Source of the DNA: Persicitalea sp964500445
GTDB lineage: Bacteria > Bacteroidota > Bacteroidia > Cytophagales > Spirosomataceae
Assembly: GCA_964500445.1 (NCBI GenBank)
Contig: CAZCOG010000020.1
Span: forward strand, 1-64,000
Reading direction: 5' to 3'
DNA: 64,000 nucleotides
In this document: piece after piece, positions 55,518 through 63,203 of the stretch
Numbering within the stretch: the first letter of the stretch is position 1
How the letters are laid out: every line of letters begins with the position of its first letter
The notes under the pieces: generated by a model
Database searches by the model: none
Told to the model about the DNA's origin: nothing
Seen by the model: only the letters and a program-made list of their open reading frames with translations
Made by a program: the position numbers and the translations under genes

Positions 55518-55982
55518 TCACTGATTGACAAAATCGGCTGACTCACAGGTAGTTCCAGAACGCTCTTTGGTGGTGGCACGTTGACTGCTGCCTTTTCTTC
55601 CCCAAGGTTTACAATAAAGCAGGTTATATCCGTGACCAAGGATGAGTAAGGCAGACCCCAAATAACCTAGTAATTGGAAAGTAAAATTATATTTTTCCAG
55701 TAGAAGTGAGCAGGAAAATAAAACAAAAGCGGTCCACAGAAAATAGCGGAGAACCGGAATATTGTGATCGCGGGTAGCGAAGTAGACGGCTATTCCGTTG
55801 AATAATATAAAGAAGTAATTCAGGAGCCCGCCCGCAGGATGGTCATGCAATGAAAGCGAACCGCCAATAGCCAAAGCGGGCGTCACAAGACAGTGAATCA
55901 GGCATAGTACCGAACCCGCAATGCCCATATAATCGGCTTTTCCGTGCGAATGATCGAGATGGTTGGAAGAGTCCTTTTTCAT
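55518..55982 (-). CDS. MerC-domain membrane protein
   Basis: 154 residues from the ATG at 55982 (MKKDSSNHLDHSHGKADYMG), chosen because the metal-rich His/Asp leader follows directly; an ATG 63 bases upstream would place the leader inside the operator region. Four membrane segments: GIAGSVLCLIHCLVTPALAIGG with the CxxxC-like pair CLIHC, NYFFILFNGIAVYFA, YFLWTAFVLFSCSLLL, and LGYLGSALLILGHGYNLL. MerC proteins carry metal ions through the inner membrane. It is divergent from a Fur-family regulator with a palindrome between, so it is likely a zinc- or iron-responsive importer or tolerance protein. Confidence 0.85.
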   Translation of the reverse strand: MKKDSSNHLDHSHGKADYMGIAGSVLCLIHCLVTPALAIGGSLSLHDHPAGGLLNYFFILFNGIAVYFATRDHNIPVLRYFLWTAFVLFSCSLLLEKYNFTFQLLGYLGSALLILGHGYNLLYCKPWGRKGSSQRATTKERSGTTCESADFVNQ

Positions 55983-56015
55983 TTCAAAGCAAAAGTAGGT
56001 TGATATCTCGTTATT

Positions 56016-56030
56016 TGCAACGCTATTGCA
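56016..56030. promoter_or_regulatory. Zur-box-like palindrome between merC-like and fur-like genes
   Basis: TGCAA-CGCTA-TTGCA is a 5-5-5 palindrome placed 34 bases upstream of the MerC start and 104 bases upstream of the regulator start. Zinc-uptake regulators of several phyla use TGCAAT-type inverted repeats. Its position in a shared promoter region supports control of both genes. Confidence 0.5.
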
Positions 56031-56133
56031 TTTTAATTTGTTCAAGATTCCAGGGAGAAAACTCAGCTTTTTATTTTGCGCTGGCCGGGCGACCAGAAAT
56101 ACAGCCTGCTTACATTAAGAGAAAGAAAAGATC

Positions 56134-56556
56134 ATGGAACATACAATCATCGACACACTTAGAGAACATAATCTCCGCAGTACAGTCTGTCGCGAGGAAG
56201 TTTTAGAAGCATTTATGACTCGCGCCACAGCGCTCTCGCACGGTGACCTGGAAGGTAATTTGAAAGAACGGTTCGATCGGGTGACAATTTACCGCACCTT
56301 AAAAACCTTCCTGGAAAAAGGGATCATACACAAAGTACTCGATGACGAAGGAGCGCGCTACGCTTTATGCCGCGAAAGTTGCACTGAGGATGTCCACCAC
56401 CACGATCACGTACATTTTAAATGTAATGAGTGCGGCCAGACCAATTGTCTGGAGAATCTACACGTTCCAAGCGTGCAACTACCCAATGGTTACCGCGCTC
56501 AGGAAACCAATTTATTAATTCAGGGCCTGTGCGCTGACTGCACGGGGAGTCAATAG
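56134..56556 (+). CDS. Fur-family metal-dependent transcriptional regulator (Zur-like)
   Basis: 140 residues. Winged-helix part: LREHNLRSTVCREEVLEAF with the recognition helix in ERFDRVTIYRTLKTFLEKGI. Metal sites: the His-rich stretch EDVHHHDHVHFKCNECGQTNC and a C-terminal CADC, which with CNEC gives the structural Cys4 zinc site. The His cluster and the MerC neighbour favour zinc, but iron cannot be excluded. It probably represses the divergent MerC gene through the palindrome at 56016. Next gene on the same strand starts 48 bases later and looks unrelated. Confidence 0.9.
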   Translation: MEHTIIDTLREHNLRSTVCREEVLEAFMTRATALSHGDLEGNLKERFDRVTIYRTLKTFLEKGIIHKVLDDEGARYALCRESCTEDVHHHDHVHFKCNECGQTNCLENLHVPSVQLPNGYRAQETNLLIQGLCADCTGSQ

Positions 56557-56604
56557 TTTCCGATTGCGCTCTCATCCATTTTTTGCGTTTTTTCTCAAAC
56601 ATTT

Positions 56605-57972
56605 ATGAAAATCTACACCTTTCAATATTCGCTGATACTTAGCCTTGTCCTGCTGCTTTCATTTTCTTCTTTCGCCCAAAAAAAGAAAAGTAGTCCGGTA
56701 GCAACGGCTGCGTTTAATCCCTCCAACCGTCCCAAAAACCTCTCGGATAATGATTTGCTGGAACTGGTTCAGAAGCAGACTTTCCGGTACTTCTGGGATT
56801 TTGGCCACCCGGTGAGTGGCCTGGCGCGGGAGCGAAGCAATGAATCCTTCAATTATGGCAGCGAGGTAGTTACCACGGGTGGTACGGGTTTTGGCATCAT
56901 GGCCATGATCGTAGCGGCCGAGCGGGGCTGGCAACCGCGCGATTCGGTGGCAAACCGCCTGCTCAAAATGGTAATGTTCCTGCAGAAAGCGGACGCCTAT
57001 CACGGTATTTTTCCGCATTGGCTCAACGGAAGTACTGGCAAAACTATTCCATTCAGCCGCAAGGACGACGGTGCCGATCTCGTCGAATCATCCTTTCTTT
57101 TTCAGGGATTGCTGTGCGCCCGGCAGTACTTTAAAAACGATAACCCTACCGAAAATGCTCTGCGCAACCGCATTAATAACCTTTGGCGGGAAGCGGAGTG
57201 GGATTTTTTCACCCGTGATGGGCGCAAGGTTTTATATTGGCACTGGAGTCCCAACAATGGCTGGGCGATGGACTTCGAACTGCGTGGCTACAATGAGGCA
57301 CTGATTACGTATGTTCTTGCTGCTTCCTCGCCCCGGTACTCTATTTCCCCGGAGCCCTACCACAAAGGCTGGGCCATGAGTAATTTTTTCAAGAATGGTA
57401 AGGAATTTTATGGCTTGAAACTACCCCTGGGTTTCGACTACGGCGGGCCGCTGTTCTTTACGCATTACTCTTTTCTGGGTTTGAATCCCAAAGGATTAAA
57501 AGACCGCTACGCCGATTATTGGGAGCAGAACGTACATCACTCGCTTATCAACTACCGGTACTGCGTGGATAATCCCAAAAAATTCAAGGGCTATGGCGAA
57601 GATTGTTGGGGTCTGACCGCCAGTGATACTTATAACGGCTACAATGCTCACTCACCAACAAATGATTTTGGCACCATCACGCCTACCGCTGCGCTTTCTT
57701 CCTTCCCTTATACGCCCGACCAGTCCATGAAGGCCTTGCGGCATTTTTACGACGACCTTGGTGATAAAATTTGGAGTGAATATGGCTTCGTGGATGCCTT
57801 TAACGAATCCGAAAATTGGTACGCCAACTCCCACCTTGCTATCGACCAGGGGCCAATTATCGTTATGATCGAAAACCACCGCACAGGACTTCTGTGGAAC
57901 CTTTTCATGAGCTGCCCTGAGGTAAGCGAAGGCTTGAAGAAGTTGGATTTTAAGAGTACAGCAATCAAATAG
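56605..57972 (+). CDS. GH144-like secreted glucanase (glucoamylase family)
   Basis: 455 residues with a signal peptide (YSLILSLVLLLSFSSFAQ). Matches the glucoamylase-family / GH144 (alpha/alpha)6 barrel: LVQKQTFRYFWDFGHPVSGLARERS, TTGGTGFGIMAMIVAAERGW, GIFPHWLNG, DDGADLVESSFLFQGLL, WHWSPNNGWAMDFELRGYNEALITY, and the C-terminal FNESENWYANSHLAIDQGPI. The Glu of GYNEALITY (residue 231) lies where GH144 enzymes carry their catalytic Glu. Characterised members are endo-beta-1,2-glucanases, so cyclic or linear beta-1,2-glucan is the likeliest substrate. No SusCD pair is beside it. Converges with the DJ-1 gene 12 bases on. Confidence 0.87.
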   Translation: MKIYTFQYSLILSLVLLLSFSSFAQKKKSSPVATAAFNPSNRPKNLSDNDLLELVQKQTFRYFWDFGHPVSGLARERSNESFNYGSEVVTTGGTGFGIMAMIVAAERGWQPRDSVANRLLKMVMFLQKADAYHGIFPHWLNGSTGKTIPFSRKDDGADLVESSFLFQGLLCARQYFKNDNPTENALRNRINNLWREAEWDFFTRDGRKVLYWHWSPNNGWAMDFELRGYNEALITYVLAASSPRYSISPEPYHKGWAMSNFFKNGKEFYGLKLPLGFDYGGPLFFTHYSFLGLNPKGLKDRYADYWEQNVHHSLINYRYCVDNPKKFKGYGEDCWGLTASDTYNGYNAHSPTNDFGTITPTAALSSFPYTPDQSMKALRHFYDDLGDKIWSEYGFVDAFNESENWYANSHLAIDQGPIIVMIENHRTGLLWNLFMSCPEVSEGLKKLDFKSTAIK

Positions 57973-57984
57973 CACCGAGTATCC

Positions 57985-58704
57985 TTACTGAGCTTTTTTT
58001 ACCGTAATCTCTACTTTTGGGTAATCCATATTGGCGCGAATGGCTTCGCGGGCTTCTATACCCGCAAATTTCTCACACAGATACAGACCAAGATCCAGCG
58101 AAGATGCCACCGCACCGGCTGTAATAACATTCCGGTCTTCAACGATACGGGCTTTCTGAACATTAGGGCAGTACTGCTTTAAAGTCTCGTATTCCTTGAA
58201 GTTAGTCGTCGCCATTCGGTCTTGCAGGAATCCGGCAGCGCCCAGCAACAGGCTGCCCGTACATACCGACACCTTATAAGGTACGTTTTGGGCCGTTTTT
58301 AGCCAGTTCACAAAATCACGATCGTTCCTCAACGTGCGGGTACCAAATCCTCCGGGTACGAAGATTAAGTCGTAAGCATCCAGCGACTGCCGCACCCGCG
58401 TCGTCTCTACTGACAGGCCGAAGCTATCCTCTACTGTATCGGTGAACGAGCAAAAATCCCAACTCATATTCGGGATATACCCCTGCGATTTGAGACGGGA
58501 AATCGGATCGTAAAATCCAATAAAATCCAGCATAGTAATCCCATTGAAAAGAACAAAGGCAATTTTCATGCGGTCAATAGTAATTGATTCAAAAGTGGAA
58601 AAATGCCCGGGTGAAAAAGCAAAAGAAGAAATTCCTGCGGTAAAGGTTCCGAGTTTTTTTAAAAAATCTCTTCTTTCTTCCCTGAATGGTATAAATTTGG
58701 ACAT
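57985..58704 (-). CDS. DJ-1/PfpI family protein with twin-Arg leader
   Basis: 239 residues. The start MSKFIPFREERRDFLKKLG resembles a Tat leader followed by a hydrophobic stretch (GTFTAGISSFAFSPG). The DJ-1/PfpI domain runs from KIAFVLFNGITMLDFIGFYDP; the nucleophile elbow is KVSVCTGSLLLGAAG (Cys), with DLIFVPGGFGTR before it. DJ-1 superfamily members include isonitrile hydratases, and FxGITMLDF plus CTG is the isonitrile-hydratase/transcription-factor-like subgroup, here without a DNA-binding domain. Activity unproven. Divergent from the PfkB kinase. Confidence 0.85.
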   Translation of the reverse strand: MSKFIPFREERRDFLKKLGTFTAGISSFAFSPGHFSTFESITIDRMKIAFVLFNGITMLDFIGFYDPISRLKSQGYIPNMSWDFCSFTDTVEDSFGLSVETTRVRQSLDAYDLIFVPGGFGTRTLRNDRDFVNWLKTAQNVPYKVSVCTGSLLLGAAGFLQDRMATTNFKEYETLKQYCPNVQKARIVEDRNVITAGAVASSLDLGLYLCEKFAGIEAREAIRANMDYPKVEITVKKAQ

Positions 58705-58802
58705 ATGCGAAGTAAGGGAATTTTGAGCGTCTGTTTTCTTAGCCAGCTAAAGTACAGGCTTTATTCACTCATTCATAACTCAATCATTCAAAATCAGAAA
58801 AA

Positions 58803-59771
58803 ATGCCTCCCAAGAAACCCATCGTCACGCTCACCGTTAACCCGGCGGTGGATAAAAGTACTACTGTAGAACGTCTGGTACCCGACAGCAAACTGCGCTG
58901 TAACACGCCCCTTTTTGAGGCAGGCGGTGGCGGCATAAATGTCGCTAAGGCCATCCACCGTTTGGGAGGCGACCCCATTGCAGTCTTTACCTCGGGCGGA
59001 CCTACCGGCCAGCGCCTGCAAAAGCTGGTGAAAGCTGAAAATGTTTCCATCCGAATCGTAGAAACCAAGGAATGGACCCGGGAGAATCTGAATATCGTTG
59101 AAACAACTACTGGCCTCCAATACCGTTTTGGAATGCCCGGCACCCAGTTGATGCCCACTGAAATTGAAGCAATTATCGATACCCTGGAAGAAATCGATCC
59201 TTACCCGTCATTCATCATAGCCAGTGGTAGTTTGCCACCGGGTGTCCCAACGGATTTCTACCAGCAAATTGCAGAACTGGCCAAGCGTCAGGGCGCCAAA
59301 TTTATTGCCGACACTTCGGGCGAGTCGTTGCGGCTGGCTTCGGATGCAGGAGTATATCTTCTAAAACCCAACGTGACTGAGCTAAAAGAATTAGTCGGTA
59401 CTGATAAACTGGAAATGGATGAGCTTGACGAAGCGGCCCGCGCTCTGATTATCCGGGGCAACTGCGAGATCGTAGTGATTTCTATGGGGCCTATGGGAGC
59501 AATGCTCGTTACATCCGACTACGTGGAACACATTCCGGCTCCGCCTGTAACCAAACAAAGTACCGTTGGGGCGGGCGACAGTATGGTGGCGGGGATGGTT
59601 TGGACCTTATCGCAGGGAAAAACCGTGCGTGAGGCCGTCAGAATGGGCGTAGCCTGCGGAACTGCCGCTACTATGAACCCAGGTAGTGAGCTTTTTCATG
59701 TTCCCGATGTCAATAGTCTGCTCGACTGGATCAACCGTTATGAAGTGCGGTACGCTTCGACAATACGGTAG
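58803..59771 (+). CDS. PfkB-family hexose kinase (1-phosphofructokinase / 6-phosphofructokinase II type)
   Basis: 322 residues. The N-terminus VTLTVNPAVDKSTTVERL and EAGGGGINVAKAIHRLGG is the 1-PFK/LacC/PfkB subgroup signature; the C-terminal STVGAGDSMVAGMVW gives the anion hole and catalytic Asp of GAGDS. It phosphorylates a hexose phosphate (fructose 1- or 6-phosphate, or tagatose 6-phosphate); which one cannot be decided here, as no PTS or aldolase gene adjoins it. Single gene with a leader of low-complexity TCATTCA words before its ATG. Confidence 0.9.
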   Translation: MPPKKPIVTLTVNPAVDKSTTVERLVPDSKLRCNTPLFEAGGGGINVAKAIHRLGGDPIAVFTSGGPTGQRLQKLVKAENVSIRIVETKEWTRENLNIVETTTGLQYRFGMPGTQLMPTEIEAIIDTLEEIDPYPSFIIASGSLPPGVPTDFYQQIAELAKRQGAKFIADTSGESLRLASDAGVYLLKPNVTELKELVGTDKLEMDELDEAARALIIRGNCEIVVISMGPMGAMLVTSDYVEHIPAPPVTKQSTVGAGDSMVAGMVWTLSQGKTVREAVRMGVACGTAATMNPGSELFHVPDVNSLLDWINRYEVRYASTIR

Positions 59772-59861
59772 TTCAGGAGTTAGCGGAAATTCTACTTGAT
59801 GTTTTTCCTGTTGCGCCTTTAACTACGAATTAGGTAGTCATTCGCTATAATACCTAAGAAA

Positions 59862-61151
59862 CTAGGCGAACTCTAATGTCTGTCCTGCTGTAGGAGCAGA
59901 GTGCTTCTTTTTTATATCGAAAATTGTAAACGCAATGGTTACGCCTGTAGCCAATACGAAGTAGCATCCGATGATATAACTGAGCCAGTTGCCAGGTGTT
60001 TCGATGCCAAACCAGTCTCCCAGATAAACCAAAATTCCTAAACCAATTGAATTCTTTACCGTTTCCCACAACCAGGCATGCGGGTTGCGGTCCATAAGTT
60101 CGGTGTAGGCATAAATTCCCAGTACTATAAATCCCCCGCAAAAAATAGCATTCGGCATACCGATCTCTACAAGGTTACTGAAAAGCATGAAAATAAGAAG
60201 AAACGTAAAGGCAAACTGTGTCCACGTCCAGGCAATCAGGGACGGCGAAGCAGCAGGAGCGTACTTCTCGAAGTTGTAAACATCATCAATTTTCTTTACC
60301 GGATAGCGATCCGGCAGATCAGCGGGCCGCCAGCCCGTGGGCATAAACCAGATCCGGACCTTATCGTACCAGCTGCGGGTGCGCCACGCGTCCTGAATAA
60401 GCAACCATAAATGCCCCCAATTTATTTTGATCGGGTTCCAGGTACTTACCGGGCGGGTAATGCCATACACGGGCGGCACCTCAGGTAGTTCCTCCTGAAA
60501 AGTACCAAATAGTTTATCCCAAATAATGAGAATCTGGCCGTGGTTTTTGTCGATGTAAATCGGATTGATGGCATGGTGAACGCGGTGGTGCGAGGGCGTG
60601 ACCAGGAATTTCTCCCAAAAACCCAGTTTACCAATATACACCGTGTGATACCAAAACTGCGCAAACAGATGGATGGGGGCCAGTACCGCAATGACCACGG
60701 CAGGTACGCCGACAATCGCGGCGGGAATCAAGAAAATGGTAAAAATATTGACAATGCCGGATATGCTCTGCCGCAGAGCACAGGCTAAATTAAACTCCTC
60801 ACTGCTGTGATGAATGAGGTGACGGTTCCAGAGAATATTGATTTTATGGTTGAGTAAGTGCCCCAAATAACCTGCCAAATCCAAGGCTACAAAAGCAATG
60901 AGCCAGACCCAAACCGTAGATTTAATTTCAAAAATGGCCCAGTGTTCCACCATCCAGGCATAGGTAATAATAGAAATACCCAACCCCAGCGCGTCCTTCA
61001 AGCTATTGGTAAAGCCCGAGCTAAGACTCGAGATCATATCCATATTCTTGAAATGATGGCGGAATCGGAGCCAACCGTACAGCTTCTCCCCCAGCACTGT
61101 CAGCAGGAAGATCGGCATAGCGATAGTCAGGATTTTGGCGTATTGCTCCAT
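59862..61151 (-). CDS. sterol desaturase / fatty-acid hydroxylase family membrane protein
   Basis: 429 residues with at least eight hydrophobic segments. The di-iron histidine motifs are in DLAGYLGHLLNHK (HxxxH), NRHLIHHSSEEFN (HxxHH) and TPSHHRVHHAINP (HxxHH), all in the N-terminal half as in the fatty-acid hydroxylase superfamily. The C-terminal 180 residues add four further membrane segments not found in minimal members. Bacterial relatives hydroxylate sphingolipids, carotenoids or alkylglycerols; the substrate here is unknown. It lies 77 bases after the asparagine-synthase-like gene on the same strand and could be read from the same transcript. Confidence 0.88.
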   Translation of the reverse strand: MEQYAKILTIAMPIFLLTVLGEKLYGWLRFRHHFKNMDMISSLSSGFTNSLKDALGLGISIITYAWMVEHWAIFEIKSTVWVWLIAFVALDLAGYLGHLLNHKINILWNRHLIHHSSEEFNLACALRQSISGIVNIFTIFLIPAAIVGVPAVVIAVLAPIHLFAQFWYHTVYIGKLGFWEKFLVTPSHHRVHHAINPIYIDKNHGQILIIWDKLFGTFQEELPEVPPVYGITRPVSTWNPIKINWGHLWLLIQDAWRTRSWYDKVRIWFMPTGWRPADLPDRYPVKKIDDVYNFEKYAPAASPSLIAWTWTQFAFTFLLIFMLFSNLVEIGMPNAIFCGGFIVLGIYAYTELMDRNPHAWLWETVKNSIGLGILVYLGDWFGIETPGNWLSYIIGCYFVLATGVTIAFTIFDIKKKHSAPTAGQTLEFA

Positions 61152-61228
61152 TTGGGCATGGACTGAATAAATTCTATCATTTTTCAGCTATAAATTTGCC
61201 AAAAATACAGGAACAAGGCAAGTACTTG

Positions 61229-63190
61229 TCAAATCCCCTGCGCCTTACGCCAATGCAGGAAGTACAGGATGCGGTGGTGCAGTCGGCCCCAATTCGTCTT
61301 CTTATGCTCCGACAGCAGCTCCTCTTTTGGCTTGTTAGCGACAATATACCCTTCCAAAAGCCTTCGATTCTCTTCAATTACTTCAAAAGGACCAGGTTCT
61401 AGACTGGATATTTGTTGGTGGATGTATGGAGTAAAATCAATTTTACCCTTACGCTCAAGAATTTCGATAGGTAAAAAATCTCGCATAGCGGACCTTAAAG
61501 GTCCTCTACCGTAGCCTTCATAAAATTTCAGGTTAGAAGGTATAAACATGCATAATTCGATGAGCCGCTTATCAAAAAAAGGATGGCAGATCTGAACCTG
61601 ATGATGCGCTCCCATGATGTCGTAGTATTCACTAACCTCACTCATCATTTGGTAGAGCATCCCCCGATCGATAAGTAAGTTTGTAGTCGGATGATTTTTG
61701 GCATTCATTTCCATAAAAGGAATCTTCTCTTTGGCTAGTTCTGAATCGACAGAATAATCATCGACTTTCACTGCTTTGCGGAAAAGTCTTTTCCAATACA
61801 TCTGTATCAAATAATATGGGGGTATTTTTAAATGATATAGCATTCCTTTTAAGAAATACCATTTAGCTGTAAAATAGCCGAACATCTCATGCAACTTTCT
61901 GTAAAAGAAGCTCATCATATTAAAGGAATAAATTTTCATCCCCTCCTTACCAAACTCACTATTATATTCTTCTCTAGGATGAGTTTGATTAAGTCTCTTA
62001 ACGGCCTCTTTCCAATCATTACGTGCAATAGCTTCGTATATAAATTCACTTCCATATCCAACAACAGTATCTCCATCGCTTCCCGTAAGTAACACACGAC
62101 TTTTATTTTGGTTAGCGTGGTCTAGGATAGGTATAAAATGATTATAAGTAAGTGAAAACATTTCCGGCATATCCGAAATCTTGGCGATTTCAAGTAAAGA
62201 CTCGTAATAGTTATTATTTGCAACTACTTCATGATGGATTACAGAGTGCTTTTTTAGAAAAGGAATAACATACTTCTTCTCTGATGTTTCTTCCATTTCT
62301 GTATCAATGTAATAAGTAACTAAAAATCGTTTTTCTTTAGATAGTAGTGTACTGGCAATTGCAGATACAGAAGATGAATCTAACCCGCCACTTAAAAATG
62401 CACTTACGCCAAATGGAGTTCTGATACGACAGGCAACAGCTTCCAAAAAGATACTCTTGAAGGCATCTAAATATTCTGCATCGCTCTTAAATTGATACTT
62501 TTGAGGATCAATAGACCAGTACATTTTTTCAGTGTACTGATTAATATTGATAATTAGACAGTGCGCAGGCGGTAAACTACTTACCGCTTCGAAAAAGGTA
62601 TTATGCTGGTATATATTAAACTGCCCCCAATGACAGAGATAATTTGCTAATCGACTTCTGTCTATTTTTTTTTGTAGAGGATAAAAAGCCCACAGGGCTT
62701 TGATTTCCGAAGCGAATACAAAATATTTGCCTGGTATGTGATGAAAGTAAAATGGACGGACTCCCGAGTGATCGCGCCCACAAAAAATAGTTTGAGTAGC
62801 TGGTTCCCAGATGACGAACGCAAAATCTCCAATTAGATAATCCAGACATTTGGTTTCCCATTTCTCATACGCAGCCAGAATCAACTGGCTATCAGGAGTA
62901 GGCAGACCGTCAACTTCTGTGGGTAAATTCAGTAACTGTCTTAACTCAGCACGATTGTCGATGCGGGCATCGGCTACCAAGATATTCCCCTGATCATTGA
63001 CTAACGGCTGAACTTCCTGAAAAGACTCATACGTCACATTCAGGTGCAGGTAACCTACTGAAATCTTAGATTGATCAAGGTAGTGTATTCCATCAGTTCC
63101 CCGATGCGCAATTCGATCCGCCATCTGCCGGACCAATCCGGCGGAAGGTTGTTCACCGTCCCACCGGATTATTCCTACGATTCCGCTCAT
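61229..63190 (-). CDS. asparagine-synthase-like ATP-dependent amide ligase (lasso-cyclase type)
   Basis: 653 residues. The N-terminal glutaminase-like domain starts MSGIVGIIRWDGEQP: the catalytic Cys2 of AsnB is replaced by Ser, so glutamine hydrolysis is unlikely. HRGTDG and the DxR segment VADARIDNRAEL remain. The synthetase domain has the ATP-binding SGGLDSSSVSAIAS near residues 268-282, LTGSDGDTVVGYG, and a C-terminal GRGPLRSAMRDFLPIEILERKGKIDF. Ser2 and this C-terminus are typical of lasso-peptide isopeptide-bond cyclases (C proteins). No precursor, B1 or B2 gene is seen in the window; they could lie past 64000. The gene is much richer in A+T than most of the window, suggesting transfer. 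It starts 13 bases after the TolB-like gene, hence cotranscribed. Confidence 0.8.
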   Translation of the reverse strand: MSGIVGIIRWDGEQPSAGLVRQMADRIAHRGTDGIHYLDQSKISVGYLHLNVTYESFQEVQPLVNDQGNILVADARIDNRAELRQLLNLPTEVDGLPTPDSQLILAAYEKWETKCLDYLIGDFAFVIWEPATQTIFCGRDHSGVRPFYFHHIPGKYFVFASEIKALWAFYPLQKKIDRSRLANYLCHWGQFNIYQHNTFFEAVSSLPPAHCLIININQYTEKMYWSIDPQKYQFKSDAEYLDAFKSIFLEAVACRIRTPFGVSAFLSGGLDSSSVSAIASTLLSKEKRFLVTYYIDTEMEETSEKKYVIPFLKKHSVIHHEVVANNNYYESLLEIAKISDMPEMFSLTYNHFIPILDHANQNKSRVLLTGSDGDTVVGYGSEFIYEAIARNDWKEAVKRLNQTHPREEYNSEFGKEGMKIYSFNMMSFFYRKLHEMFGYFTAKWYFLKGMLYHLKIPPYYLIQMYWKRLFRKAVKVDDYSVDSELAKEKIPFMEMNAKNHPTTNLLIDRGMLYQMMSEVSEYYDIMGAHHQVQICHPFFDKRLIELCMFIPSNLKFYEGYGRGPLRSAMRDFLPIEILERKGKIDFTPYIHQQISSLEPGPFEVIEENRRLLEGYIVANKPKEELLSEHKKTNWGRLHHRILYFLHWRKAQGI

Positions 63191-63203
63191 CGAAGTTTAC
63201 TTC

